A DNA stretch of 64,000 nt from Phycisphaerae bacterium (GTDB lineage: Bacteria > Planctomycetota > Phycisphaerae > UBA1845 > Fen-1342): positions 1 to 64,000 of the forward strand of contig JAUIEC010000015.1 in assembly GCA_030428945.1 (NCBI GenBank), written 5' to 3'. A model generated the notes under the pieces. The model ran no database searches. It was not told the DNA's origin and saw nothing but the letters and a program-made list of their open reading frames with translations. Positions within the stretch are counted from its first letter, which is position 1; the number at the start of each line of letters is the position of its first letter. Position numbers and translations under genes: made by a program. Shown one piece after another: positions 9,389 through 19,158 of the stretch.

Positions 9389-10615
9389 CTAGGGCGTGCT
9401 CTCCAGTCCGAACAGGCGCGATTCGCGCAGCGGCGTCGCCCAGGCCCGCATGGTTCCGACGAATCGATCAATGTCGATGCCGGCCGATTCGATCAGCACC
9501 ACGCCGTAGCGACCGTCCGGCATTGAAACGGCGTAGTAGTGTCCCGGTACGATCTCCGCCTGGTCCGCGTAGGCGGCGCTCCCCGGATCCGGCACCACGT
9601 CCGGCGGCGTCTCTCCCAGGTCGAGGATCAGGCTCCGCGGCAGTCCGTTGACCGTGTTGAACTGCGGGCCATCGACATCCGACGTCGCGGCCAGGTGCGA
9701 CGACGCAAGATAGTACGGCTCAAGCGGTTCGGCCCGGAAGTTCGTGACGTAGATGTCCGCCACCTCGGCCTGCGATGTCACCTGGGCCGGTGCGACTCCC
9801 AGCCCGGCACCGTCCGACCACTGCACGCCGGCCGGCCCCTGCGACCGTTCGGTTTCAGGCTCCGAGAAGCCGATCGGGCCGCTGTAGCCGAAGATCCGGA
9901 CCACGGCCTCGCGGGAGTCGCTTGCGCCGTTTGCGTTGATCGCCACGACGCGGACCGCGCCGAGCGCGCCCATCGGGTCGAAGGCCAGTTGCGTCGCGGA
10001 CTGGGTGCCGAGATCGACCGACTGTCCGTCCGCCCGCTCGTAGGTGATCCGGTATTCGTCCGTGCCGGTCCCGGTCGGTAGCCACTGGGCCAGCAGCCCG
10101 GCACCGTTGGCCGGATCGACCGCGACGGTCAGGCTCTGCACCGGGTTCGGCAGCGGATTGGAGGGGATGGTCGGATCGTTCGGGTCGCCGAAGTCCAGGG
10201 GCATGACGGCCCCGTAGTAGATCACACCGTCGAAGACTTCCAGGCTCAACTCGTCGACCAGCGCTGCGGAGCCAAACGCGACGTTGAACAGGCGGAGCGT
10301 GACCTGCCCATCGGAGACCGGCGTCAACAGGATCTCGGGCATGCAGCATGAGAGCGTGACGGGATTGGCGCCGCTGCCGAGGGACTCGTCCATGTTCGCG
10401 CCGAACGCGACCGCGCCACCGTTGCTGCTGCTCTGCAGGATGTACGCCATGGCGTCTGCATCATCGAACGTCTCCATCTTGATGAAGACGGAAACGCCAA
10501 TCGGGTCGCCCTCCGTCCCGTCCTGGAACTGCAACTCCTGCACCCCGCAACCAGTCTGACACAGGACCAGCAGTGCGGTCAGGGTCAGCGCCATTCGTGT
10601 CGTCAGTTTGCTCAT
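9389..10615 (-). CDS. Lipoprotein with a fibronectin-III-like domain
   Basis: 408 residues. The N-terminus MSKLTTRMALTLTALLVL is a signal peptide ending in a Cys of a lipobox-like site (CQTGC). The middle (about 185-265) reads as a beta-sandwich of the fibronectin III kind: LTVAVDPANGAGLLAQW ... YRITYER ... VRVVAINANGASDSREAVV. No catalytic motif is visible. It is probably anchored in the outer membrane or another exported membrane face. It ends 43 bases from the convergent lipoprotein gene. Function unknown. Confidence 0.78.
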   Translation of the reverse strand: MSKLTTRMALTLTALLVLCQTGCGVQELQFQDGTEGDPIGVSVFIKMETFDDADAMAYILQSSSNGGAVAFGANMDESLGSGANPVTLSCCMPEILLTPVSDGQVTLRLFNVAFGSAALVDELSLEVFDGVIYYGAVMPLDFGDPNDPTIPSNPLPNPVQSLTVAVDPANGAGLLAQWLPTGTGTDEYRITYERADGQSVDLGTQSATQLAFDPMGALGAVRVVAINANGASDSREAVVRIFGYSGPIGFSEPETERSQGPAGVQWSDGAGLGVAPAQVTSQAEVADIYVTNFRAEPLEPYYLASSHLAATSDVDGPQFNTVNGLPRSLILDLGETPPDVVPDPGSAAYADQAEIVPGHYYAVSMPDGRYGVVLIESAGIDIDRFVGTMRAWATPLRESRLFGLESTP

Positions 10616-10811
10616 CGATTGCTGCCTCGCTGCCTGGGGACCTGAGGTCGCTGTGCGCGACCGCGACCAACTATACAGAGATAGCCTCCGGCGAGTTAGG
10701 GAAAAACACTAGTGCCAAGTGCTGACTCGTGCCGCGGGTCAGCGCCGTGGGGCGTGCCGCGTCGCCGTTCGAGAGGTCCGGGGACCCGCGCCGCCTCGCC
10801 CTCAGGATCCC

Positions 10812-10839
10812 TTGCTCTCGCCGGAGGTTGTGATACAAT
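10812..10839 (+). promoter_or_regulatory. Promoter of tRNA-His
   Basis: TTGCTC (10812-10817), 16 bases, TACAAT (10834-10839, 5 of 6). The tRNA begins 20 bases after the -10 box. Confidence 0.5.
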
Positions 10840-10859
10840 TCCCCGTCCGCCGTTCGATG

Positions 10860-10933
10860 GTGGGTGTAGCTCAGCTGGCTAGAGCACCAGGTTGTGGTCC
10901 TGGGGGTCGCGGGTTCGAATCCCGTCACTCACC
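10860..10933 (+). tRNA. tRNA-His (anticodon GTG)
   Basis: Acceptor GTGGGTG (10860-10866) pairs with CACTCAC (10926-10932). Anticodon stem CCAGG/CCTGG encloses TTGTGGT, anticodon GTG. The T arm has TTCGAAT. The discriminator is C73, and a G stands at the -1 position (10859), the histidine identity pair. CCA is not encoded. Confidence 0.97.
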
Positions 10934-11199
10934 CTTCTTCCCTTTCACCGGTCTGCGGCGATTGCCCGATAAACGCGGCCTCCGGTGTGTCTCCCCGCCC
11001 CGGCAGCCGAGGTCGGCCCCGCGCAACCCGGCCGGGCCGGTTTCTTCGAAGAATCCGGGATTCGCTGTCAGGATCGCGCCGGGCGTCCGTAGTGTTGGCA
11101 GACCGGCGGTCCGCGGCGGACGCGGCCGGGCGGGAACGCGCGACCACCACCCCGAGCGTCGCGGGTGCCGCGCTACGATTCTTTCGAGGAGATCCGCTC

Positions 11200-12057
11200 A
11201 TGAAGGCACGTGTACTGGCGGCCGGTGCGGCCCTGCTGGCGATGCCGCTGGCGCTGGCGCAGACGGTGACGCTCTCGCTGGCGTCCCCGCACGACGGGAC
11301 CAGCGTGCTCCCCGGCGCGACGATTGACTGGTCGATCAGCTTCACGGTCTCGACCGGCGACAACGCCGGGCTGGCCCTGGTCAGCACCGACCTGGTCCAG
11401 GAGCCGAACAACCCGGCCACGCTGGACATTCCGCCGGCCGATGCGGTGCCGGTGGCGATGGACAACTTCAGCCGGCCGGACGGGATTTCGAATCCGGGCG
11501 AGAGCAACCCGACGACCGGCTACATCGGCGTGCAGCGCGGGACGCCGGGGGCCCTGGACATCCGGCAGATCGGCGGCGGGCAGAACACCTTCGGCGTGGC
11601 CCAGGCGGCCGGTGTCGGGGTGGCCGAGAACGCGAACGTTGTCGGCGGTGTCGGTCAGTCCGGGGCGGTCACGCTGGCGTCGGGTTCGATCACCGCGCCG
11701 CTGACGGAGGGATCCTACAGCTTCGCCCTGACGGGTGCGGTGGCGAACACGCTCGACAGCGTCGCGACGCCGCCGGACCACTCGCCGGTGTCGGCCGCGA
11801 CGGTCGGCTATGGCGCCCGGCGGATCGTGATCACGGTTTCGTCGTCGGTGGCGTGCGGCAGTGGCTGCGACGTGCCGGGCGGCGATGCGGACACGAACGG
11901 CGACTGCGTGGTGGACCTGACCGACCTGGCGGACGTGCTGGCGAACTTCGGCGCGGCCGGTGCGGGTCTGCCGGGCGACACGGACAACAACAGCATGGTG
12001 GACCTGACGGACCTGGCGAACGTGCTGGCGTTGTTCGGGACGGCCTGCCCGGCGTAG
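11200..12057 (+). CDS. Secreted protein with C-terminal dockerin-like repeats
   Basis: 285 residues from ATG 11200, with GAGGA about 9 bases upstream. The signal peptide MKARVLAAGAALLAMPLALA is cleaved before QTVTLS. The body (about 25-225) is beta-rich with no recognised active site (SPHDGTSVLPGATIDWSISF ...). Its style recalls the choice-of-anchor domains of planctomycete exoproteins. The C-terminus holds two calcium loops, DTNGDCVVDLTDLADVLANFG and DTDNNSMVDLTDLANVLALFG, then TACPA. It lies between two tRNA genes in the same direction. Role unknown; extracellular. Confidence 0.85.
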   Translation: MKARVLAAGAALLAMPLALAQTVTLSLASPHDGTSVLPGATIDWSISFTVSTGDNAGLALVSTDLVQEPNNPATLDIPPADAVPVAMDNFSRPDGISNPGESNPTTGYIGVQRGTPGALDIRQIGGGQNTFGVAQAAGVGVAENANVVGGVGQSGAVTLASGSITAPLTEGSYSFALTGAVANTLDSVATPPDHSPVSAATVGYGARRIVITVSSSVACGSGCDVPGGDADTNGDCVVDLTDLADVLANFGAAGAGLPGDTDNNSMVDLTDLANVLALFGTACPA

Positions 12058-12110
12058 GCGCGGCGCCGCGCGAGCCGACGAGGTTCCAGCGGTGACCAGC
12101 GAGAGATTCC

Positions 12111-12152
12111 GGCGGCCCCGGTGGCAGTTCCTGTCGCGGGGCCGCCTGTTTG
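12111..12152 (+). terminator. Possible terminator after the dockerin gene
   Basis: GGCGGCCCCG (12111-12120) and CGGGGCCGCC (12137-12146) form a perfect 10-bp stem with a 16-base loop, followed by TGTTTG. The short T tract makes the call modest. Confidence 0.45.
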
Positions 12153-12204
12153 CGCGGCGCGGGCGGACCAGCGCCAGCGGCGTTATGATGCGCCCGAACG
12201 CCGA

Positions 12205-12278
12205 GCGCCCGTAGCTCAACTGGACAGAGCAGCGGACTTCTAATCCGCAGGTTGCAAGTTCGAGTCTTGCCGGGCGTG
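12205..12278 (+). tRNA. tRNA-Arg (anticodon TCT)
   Basis: Acceptor GCGCCCG (12205-12211) pairs with CGGGCGT (12271-12277), discriminator G. The anticodon stem GCGGA/TCCGC encloses CTTCTAA. The T arm is GCAAG TTCGAGT CTTGC. CCA is not encoded. A TATGAT box lies at 12184-12189. An integrase remnant sits 0.6 kb downstream, so this tRNA may have been an integration target. Confidence 0.96.
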
Positions 12279-12482
12279 TTTCTCCAGATCCCGCAAAGGC
12301 GGTCAATTGCTGGCCGTTGGCCCTTGTTGGGGCGGTAGATGCGTGACTCACCTGCGGTTTTGATCGCTCGCAGACGGCTGCAGTGGGTTGCACGCGGCTG
12401 CGGTGAAACGTCACGAGCAATGGTCGACACCTGTTTACACTGACGCCAACGGTAGCCCCACAGGTGTGAAATGGAGGACGCG

Positions 12483-12977
12483 ATGGCGATCGGCATGAGC
12501 CAACCCAGTTGCTCCTCATGGCTGGAGCGACATCGGCCGCTAGCAAGTGCCGGGAACATCTCCGACGAGTTCCGGTTGTGGCTTCCTGCGGATAGCGGAC
12601 GCCTCGCGGCCTTGAGCGGTTGGATCGTGTCATCGCTTCCGGCAACGGGAGAGGCACTGCTGATGGTGACGCAGACTGGTGTGTGGGAATCGGGTGAGGT
12701 CCCCGAACTATTCGCCTACTTCCGCAAGGGCCTCGGGATTACCGAAGGCCTGGAAGCAATGCCGGGCCAACTGCATACGCTTGGGGATAAAGACGAGCTG
12801 CGATGCAGTCTGGTTCTCTGCCTTTGGAATCACTGGGATTGCCAGATCGTCGATGGTCAGGGACGGTTTGGTTTGACCGCTTCTCACGACGAGTGGTTGA
12901 TACTCGCCGCTAACGCCGAGAACCGATCGATGTTCCGCCTCGTGTTGGACGCCTTCGGTGGCTCCGCAGGAGAGTGA
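12483..12977 (+). CDS. Small unknown protein near an integrase remnant
   Basis: 164 residues from ATG 12483, chosen because GGAGG lies 5 bases before it; an in-frame ATG 12 bases earlier overlaps that ribosome site. Cytoplasmic-looking and mixed alpha/beta: FRLWLPADSGRLAALSGW, WESGEVPELFAYFRKGLG, then LCLWNHWDCQIV and SHDEWLILAA. Fewer GC-ending codons than its neighbours, which fits a transferred gene. The size and the position beside an integrase fragment are typical of cargo or immunity-type proteins, but no family is recognised. Confidence 0.7.
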   Translation: MAIGMSQPSCSSWLERHRPLASAGNISDEFRLWLPADSGRLAALSGWIVSSLPATGEALLMVTQTGVWESGEVPELFAYFRKGLGITEGLEAMPGQLHTLGDKDELRCSLVLCLWNHWDCQIVDGQGRFGLTASHDEWLILAANAENRSMFRLVLDAFGGSAGE

Positions 12978-13270
12978 GGGTGGCCGCGACCTAGCGATCC
13001 GAAGGTGACGCTCTCAGCTGCCTGCTGGCTGGCCCGCTCCCGCTGGCCGAAGTCCGGAATGGCATCCAGTGCCCGGGCACGTTCACTGATCAGGGTGTGC
13101 GAGTACAGCCGCATGGTCAGGTTGATGTCGCTGTGCCGCATCAAGTCCATCGCCAGCTTCGGGGAGACTCCGGCCCGGGCCAGGTTGGTGCCGAACGTGT
13201 GCCGCAGGGCGTGAAAGTCCACGCCGTCGGTATCGATCCCCGCCGCTGCTGAACGTCCGGGCCGGTTCGA
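12884..13270 (-). pseudogene. Tyrosine recombinase (integrase) remnant, C-terminal end only
   Basis: The minus-strand frame carries DFHALRHTFGTNLARAG and then LMRHSDINLTMRLYSH, that is the HxxR box, the second His and the catalytic Tyr of phage-type integrases. The frame is open only from base 13270, right after the stop of the next gene upstream. The first catalytic Arg box, the core and the N-terminal DNA-binding domain are therefore missing. Its last 30 or so residues run antisense into the 12483-12977 gene and are probably not native. It is read as the stub of an integrated element near tRNA-Arg. Confidence 0.8.
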
Positions 13271-14503
13271 CTACTCGCTGCTCTTGCGGGGCGGGTCGAA
13301 GCACATGGCTACCTGCGTGCCGTAGATCGGGTAGTCGATCCGGCAGCGGTAGGCTCGGAACGCGCTGCGGTCCCAGTCCAGCCGCTCGCAGACGTGCGCG
13401 ATCAGGCGACTGTAGCGCGGGGCGGACGAGGACCCGATCCGCTCGACGCCGGTACCGAGCGCCTCGATCGTCTCCAGCGTCGACAACTGGTCGATGTCGC
13501 GGGCCCGGTCGTTGACGTCGGCGACACCCTCCAGGGCCGTGTCGTAGATCCGCAGCGCCGGGGCCGCGCCCGGGTACACGTCGCGGTGAATGATCGCGTC
13601 AAACTGCAGCGTCTTCGCCGGAACGGATGTCTCCGCGAAGATGAAACCCTTCCGCTGCTCGTCCGGGCCGATGAACCGCCGCATCTCGCTGCGATTCACC
13701 TCGGCGAAGACCATGTCGACCGCCGAGCCTGGCCCGAAGCCCGGGTCCGCCAGCGTGTAGTGCACGACCTCGCCGGCCTGGTGCACGTCGAACGATGGCG
13801 CCGGCGACGTGCTGAAGTCCGCCAGCAAGGCATCGCCGATCCCCTCGCTCGGGTCGCCGTTCAGCGTCTGCGGATGGCGTCCGTCATCGCTTCGGACCAT
13901 CCGCCGCGTCGCCAGCTTGACGGCCGCGTCCGGACGCAGGCGATGCAGCCCGATCAGGCCCGAGATCCAGACCAGGTCCAGGCGGTCCGCGTCCTCGGCC
14001 GGGTGGAGCAGGGCGGTGGCCAGGATCGTCCGGGCCTGGGCGCCGCGCAACTGGCTGGTGGAGCGATAGGCGGCCTGCTTGTTGCGGAGTTCGAATTCGC
14101 GACGGGCTTCGGGGACCCAGGCCGAGACGATCGCGTCGAGGGCGCCGCGGTCGCCGAGATCGTCGCGGATCAGGGCGGCGAACTTGTCGACGGCCTGGTC
14201 CGCGGCCTGCACCAGTTTGGGGTCGACGCCGTGCCGGGCGATCGACCGGAGGAAGCGGCGGAGCGGTTCGGGGCCGGGGATGCGGTGCATGACGGACATC
14301 GAGTCGGGTGACCGCAGGGCTTTCAAGATGCGACTGGCAAGGACCTTATCGATGCTGATGCGTCCGGCGAGGGCCTGCGGTCCCTGGGGTCGGTCGGGCA
14401 GGTCGTCGAGGACCTGGTAGAGCGTATCGAGCAGGGCGGCCCCGGTCTGGCTGATGCGTGCCTCGAGATTCGGGGCGTTTCTGCTGGTCGTTTCGGTTGA
14501 CAT
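13271..14503 (-). CDS. Unknown protein with a helix-turn-helix-like N-terminus
   Basis: 410 residues from the ATG at 14501-14503. The N-terminal 90 residues are helical and contain QALAGRISIDKVLASRILKAL, which reads like a winged or classical HTH, preceded by LLDTLYQVLDDLPDRP. The remaining 300 residues are mixed and unrecognised (ARTILATALLHPAEDADRLDL, GFIFAETSVPAKTLQFDAI). A promoter-like pair lies so close that the message may start at the ATG itself. It diverges from the PEP-CTERM gene, with a perfect palindrome between them, so it may regulate itself and that gene. Regulator function is inference. Confidence 0.72.
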   Translation of the reverse strand: MSTETTSRNAPNLEARISQTGAALLDTLYQVLDDLPDRPQGPQALAGRISIDKVLASRILKALRSPDSMSVMHRIPGPEPLRRFLRSIARHGVDPKLVQAADQAVDKFAALIRDDLGDRGALDAIVSAWVPEARREFELRNKQAAYRSTSQLRGAQARTILATALLHPAEDADRLDLVWISGLIGLHRLRPDAAVKLATRRMVRSDDGRHPQTLNGDPSEGIGDALLADFSTSPAPSFDVHQAGEVVHYTLADPGFGPGSAVDMVFAEVNRSEMRRFIGPDEQRKGFIFAETSVPAKTLQFDAIIHRDVYPGAAPALRIYDTALEGVADVNDRARDIDQLSTLETIEALGTGVERIGSSSAPRYSRLIAHVCERLDWDRSAFRAYRCRIDYPIYGTQVAMCFDPPRKSSE

Positions 14504-14509
14504 GGACCT

Positions 14510-14538
14510 AGCATAACCAGCCGCCGGGCTGATCACAA
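14510..14538 (-). promoter_or_regulatory. Promoter of the HTH-like gene, probably leaderless
   Basis: On the minus strand TTGTGA (14533-14538), 17 bases, TATGCT (14510-14515). The expected start falls at or next to the A of the ATG at 14503. Confidence 0.45.
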
Positions 14539-14550
14539 CGGTTACATGAG

Positions 14551-14565
14551 AGTTTCCGGGAAACT
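14551..14565. promoter_or_regulatory. Operator-like palindrome between divergent promoters
   Basis: AGTTTCC G GGAAACT is a perfect 7-bp dyad with one central base. It lies 13 bases from the minus-strand -35 box and 4 bases before the plus-strand -35 box, a place where a bound repressor could block both. Confidence 0.55.
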
Positions 14566-14568
14566 GCA

Positions 14569-14597
14569 TTGACACTGGCGGGATACGTTGGTTAGAG
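14569..14597 (+). promoter_or_regulatory. Promoter of the PEP-CTERM gene
   Basis: TTGACA (14569-14574, 6 of 6), 17 bases, TTAGAG (14592-14597, 3 of 6). The leader would be about 85 bases. Confidence 0.5.
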
Positions 14598-14686
14598 TGG
14601 CGGAGATGGGTCGGTCGGGGTGACCGGCTCGAGCACGTGGGTTGGGGGGGCCGGACGCCGGGGGCGTTCGCAAAGGAGAGGAAGCG

Positions 14687-15406
14687 ATGAGAGGATTGGC
14701 CCTGACGACGGCCGTCTTGGTCCTGGCGACGGGTGCCCAGGCGGCATCGACGACGGTGGTGGGATTTGACGGCGGCGACAACGGCGGGTTCACCGGCAAC
14801 GCGCTGTTCGAGGCGACCGGTGGCAATCCGGGCGGTGCGGCCCGGCACGTCACGGACCTGTTCTTCAACGATCTGCGGACCGGGGGCGTCGGCGAACCGG
14901 CCAACGCGGACTTCCTCGGCGACTACTCGTCGTACAACAACATCGAGTTCAGCTTCGATGTCAAGACCAACATGCTGGACGACTTCATCGGCAACCCGAT
15001 CGCGCGTCCGGTCGGCATCATGTTGATCGACCGCGACATCCAGGGACCGAGCGGTCCGTCGGGCGTGTTCATCGAGACGGGCATCCTGGGCGTCAACTTC
15101 ACGCCGGACTGGACCACGATGTCGGCCACGATCGCGGATCCGACCTCGACCACGCTGCCGGCCGGCTGGATCGGGTTCGGCGACGAGGATCCTGGCACGT
15201 TCGAGCCGGTGCTGCCGGCGGGGGCGACGTTCGCGTCGGTGCTGGCGGGCGTGGATGAGTTCCGGATCACCGGCGCGGTGCCTGGGTTCTTCTTCACGAA
15301 CGCGTTCTGGGACGTGCAGGTCGACAACATCGCGGTGACGGTGCCGGAACCGGCCTCGCTGGGTCTGCTCGGCCTGTGCCTGGCGGGCCTGCTGCGGCGG
15401 CGGTAG
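14687..15406 (+). CDS. PEP-CTERM sorting-domain exoprotein
   Basis: 239 residues. The start ATG 14687 has AGGAGAGG just upstream. The signal peptide MRGLALTTAVLVLATGAQA comes first; then a beta-sandwich-like body of about 190 residues rich in Gly and Asp (VGFDGGDNGGFTGNALFEA ...). The end VPEPASLGLLGLCLAGLLRRR is a textbook PEP-CTERM tail: PEP motif, hydrophobic helix, arginines. Such tails are recognised by exosortase, which removes them and passes the protein to the cell surface or matrix. No exosortase gene is in this window. The body resembles choice-of-anchor proteins; its ligand is unknown. Confidence 0.88.
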   Translation: MRGLALTTAVLVLATGAQAASTTVVGFDGGDNGGFTGNALFEATGGNPGGAARHVTDLFFNDLRTGGVGEPANADFLGDYSSYNNIEFSFDVKTNMLDDFIGNPIARPVGIMLIDRDIQGPSGPSGVFIETGILGVNFTPDWTTMSATIADPTSTTLPAGWIGFGDEDPGTFEPVLPAGATFASVLAGVDEFRITGAVPGFFFTNAFWDVQVDNIAVTVPEPASLGLLGLCLAGLLRRR

Positions 15407-15832
15407 CCGCGCAGGTGCCTGCGGCAGGCGGTGCGGCATCGACGCCCGGGCGTCCGCGTGTTGAGAGAGCGCGGTCGTCCGCGTCGATGACGCACCCTGC
15501 GGGCGCTCCGTGGCCTGTGCCTTCGCGAGGCTTTTTCGTCAGAACGCAAAAGCCTCTGAGTAAGCAAGTAAGCGGGTGCCCCATCCTTGAGCGAGCGCAG
15601 CGAGGGGAAGGGTGGGGGACTGCGTTGGATACGAAAAGGCGTGTGGCCAGTCGGCCCCCGCCTGACGTTTCAAGCCTGCGCCAGGCGGTGCGGCATCGAC
15701 GCCCGGGCGTCCGCGTGTCGAGAGAGCGCGGTCGTCCGCGTCGATGACGCACCCTGCGGGCGCTTCGCGGCCTGTGCCTTCGCGCATCAGGCCGCTCCTT
15801 CCTGCAGCTACCTCTTCGGGCGTGCCGTGCCG
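15407..15832. repeat. Repeat-filled intergenic stretch: two reversed inverted-repeat elements and a hairpin
   Basis: No gene. Copy 2 of the dispersed element (reversed) lies at 15430-15500 with arms GGTGCGGCATCGACGC (15430-15445) and GCGTCGATGACGCACC (15481-15496). Copy 3 lies at 15687-15757 with arms at 15687-15702 and 15738-15753. The two are nearly identical over about 75 bases. Between them GAGGCTTTT/AAAAGCCTC (15528-15562) forms a hairpin related to 6004-6035, followed by CTGAGTAAGCAAGTAAGC words. The block may also end transcription of the two converging genes. Confidence 0.8.
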
Positions 15833-17227
<1,395 letters not shown>

Positions 17228-17422
17228 CCCGAAGCTCCTTTGCCAGATTTGAAAGAACCAGCCAAGCGGGGAGTCTACCACAAAGGCCGATTTGGTTGCG
17301 TCCGGCGGATTCGGGTTTGTGGATTTTTGGCACCGGGCGGTTCAGAATCCGCGTCGGTCCGTCCACCGGGCCGGCCGGGCGGAGGGCGCCCGCCGCCGCG
17401 GTGGCCGACGGGAGGTCTGCCG

Positions 17423-18169
17423 GTGCACCTGAACTGTCCGCATTGCGGGGTCGACATACCGGCCGAGGACATGCACCTGGAGAACGAACTGGCCAAGTGC
17501 TGCGGCTGCGACGCGGTCTTCAGCTTCGCGCATGCGATGGACCAGGACGCGGCCCGGCGGCGGGGGGCGGGTCCGGGGCGCGCGGACCGGCGGAGGCGCG
17601 AGCAGGCGGTGATCGGTCGTCCGCGGCGGCTGGAGGTCAGGGAGGGCGGGGGTGTCTGGGAGGTGCGGCGCCGCTGGTTCTCGCCGGTGGCGTTCTTCCT
17701 GGTGGTGTTCTGCCTGTTCTGGGACGGTTTCCTGGTGGCGTGGTACGCGATCGGGGCGACGCAGTTCCGCGAGATGGGCGGGGTCGGGGTGATCTTCTTC
17801 GTCTTTCCGATCCTGCACGTGGCGGCCGGGGTCGGGCTGACCTGGTACACGGTGGCGGTGTTCGTCAACACGACGCGAGTGCGGCTGGAGCAGGGGAGCC
17901 TCTCGATCCGGCACGGTCCGCTGTGGGTGCCGGGCAACCGGACGATCGCGGGGCACGAGATCGAGCAGTTGTTCTGCAAGGAGCGGATCAGTCGGGGGAA
18001 GAACGGCACGTCGATCAGCTACGAACTGCTGGCGCTGCTGAAGGACCGGCAGCGGGTCAAGCTGCTGACGGGGTATCGCGAGATCGAGGAAGTGCTGTAC
18101 CTCGAGCAGGAAATCGAGCGGCGGCTGAAGATCCGCGACCGGGCCATGCCGGGCGAGGCGGCCTACTGA
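17423..18169 (+). CDS. Zinc-ribbon membrane protein of unknown function
   Basis: 248 residues, starting at GTG 17423 with GGAGGT 6 bases before it; there is no better ATG. It begins with a zinc ribbon, LNCPHCGVDIP ... KCCGCDAVFSF (two CxxC-like pairs). A basic linker follows, then two transmembrane helices (SPVAFFLVVFCLFWDGFLV, GVIFFVFPILHVAAGVGL), then a cytoplasmic beta-rich region (VNTTRVRLEQGSLSIRHGPL) that resembles small pleckstrin-like domains of bacterial membrane proteins. Its role is unknown. It stands between fumC (divergent) and the ATP synthase operon. Confidence 0.8.
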   Translation: MHLNCPHCGVDIPAEDMHLENELAKCCGCDAVFSFAHAMDQDAARRRGAGPGRADRRRREQAVIGRPRRLEVREGGGVWEVRRRWFSPVAFFLVVFCLFWDGFLVAWYAIGATQFREMGGVGVIFFVFPILHVAAGVGLTWYTVAVFVNTTRVRLEQGSLSIRHGPLWVPGNRTIAGHEIEQLFCKERISRGKNGTSISYELLALLKDRQRVKLLTGYREIEEVLYLEQEIERRLKIRDRAMPGEAAY

Positions 18170-18331
18170 GTCCGCATGCGCGAGCGGCTGGCGGGTAGCG
18201 AGTGAAATCGTGAAGCGGTGAAAGAGGGTGGTTGTCGGGGATTCGCGCCGTTTTCACTTCTTTGGCCGGTGCATCATCTGACCGGCGCGGCGGTTCCTCC
18301 TGGCGCGATGGAAAATACGGGTTTGGCTTGG

Positions 18332-18361
18332 TTGACGGCCGGCGCAGGGGTTCGCTAGGAT
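18332..18361 (+). promoter_or_regulatory. Probable promoter of the ATP synthase operon
   Basis: TTGACG (18332-18337, 5 of 6), 18 bases, TAGGAT (18356-18361, 4 of 6). The leader before the first gene is about 95 bases. Confidence 0.5.
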
Positions 18362-18463
18362 GCCCGCCCCAATGCTCGCAGAGGGCATGGGTTTGGCGAG
18401 TGACGGGTGAAGCGCTAAGTGTGTTTCACAGCCCGGCTTTCGGGCGTTTCAAGGGGCGTAGCG

Positions 18464-18748
18464 ATGGCCCCGCGCGGCACTCCAGAGCGGTCGGACCAGT
18501 CCCGGATCATGTACCGTTTCGCGGGCATGGGGACCGAACTGACGGCCGGGGTGGCCGGCTTCACGCTGATCGGTTATCTGATCGATCGCTGGGCCGGGAC
18601 GGAGCCGACGTGCCTGATCACCTTCGGGGTTCTGGGGCTGGTCGGCGGTTTCGCGAACTTCATCCGTCAGGCGTACCGGGTGCAGCGTGAGCTGGACCGG
18701 ATCGACAGACAGCGGCGGTCTGAAGATGACCCGACGTCTGGATCCTGA
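18464..18748 (+). CDS. AtpZ/AtpI-like small membrane protein of the ATP synthase operon
   Basis: 94 residues with two transmembrane helices: AGVAGFTLIGYLIDRW and CLITFGVLGLVGGFANFI. The layout (short basic N-terminus, GTELTAGVAGFTLIGYLID, charged tail) is that of AtpZ/AtpI-type proteins encoded first in many atp operons. These are thought to help c-ring assembly or carry magnesium or calcium. It starts at ATG 18464 behind AAGGGG and overlaps the next gene by 23 bases, so the two are likely translated together. Confidence 0.8.
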   Translation: MAPRGTPERSDQSRIMYRFAGMGTELTAGVAGFTLIGYLIDRWAGTEPTCLITFGVLGLVGGFANFIRQAYRVQRELDRIDRQRRSEDDPTSGS

Positions 18749-19145
18749 GCCGGTTGGTCTGCTGGCGCGACTGGCGGGCGGATCGCTGGCGGCGGCGGTG
18801 CTGCTGGGCGTGCTGGCCTGGTGGTGGCACCGGGGATCGGCGGGTTCCTGGCAGGCGGCCCAGCTTGGTCTGGCGGGCGGTCTGGTGGGTGCCTGGTTCG
18901 GCAGTCTGCCTCCGGCGCTGCTGATGCGGGGCGATCCGCAACGGCAGGCCAGCGGCGCGCTGGCCGGCCTGGGTGTGCGGTTCTTCGTGACGGCCCTGCT
19001 GGCGCTGGTGTTGTCCGAGACGATACCCGAGACGCGGCGCGCGGATCGGTTGGTGATGCTGGTCTGGATCGGCATCGCGCAGTTTGTTTTGCTGGGTGTG
19101 GACGTCGGGCACCAGATCCGACTGGTTCGCCGCCTGGCAGCCTGA
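18726..19145 (+). CDS. Second small membrane subunit of the ATP synthase operon (AtpI-like)
   Basis: 139 residues with four hydrophobic segments (SLAAAVLLGVLAWWW, LGLAGGLVGAWFGSL, GVRFFVTALLALVL, VMLVWIGIAQFVLLGV). Position and topology fit the AtpI/UncI group, which assists c-ring assembly. Sequence conservation in that group is low, so the assignment rests mainly on place and topology. It starts at ATG 18726 inside the end of the previous gene and stops 13 bases before atpB. Confidence 0.7.
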   Translation: MTRRLDPEPVGLLARLAGGSLAAAVLLGVLAWWWHRGSAGSWQAAQLGLAGGLVGAWFGSLPPALLMRGDPQRQASGALAGLGVRFFVTALLALVLSETIPETRRADRLVMLVWIGIAQFVLLGVDVGHQIRLVRRLAA

Positions 19146-19158
19146 GACGGGTGAGACG

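Noticed and set aside
10671..10928. Minus-strand frame with TGFEPATPRTTTWCSSQLSYTHH
   Set aside because: This phrase is the usual antisense translation of a tRNA gene (here tRNA-His). The same happens across tRNA-Arg and at 34177-34458 across tRNA-Pro.
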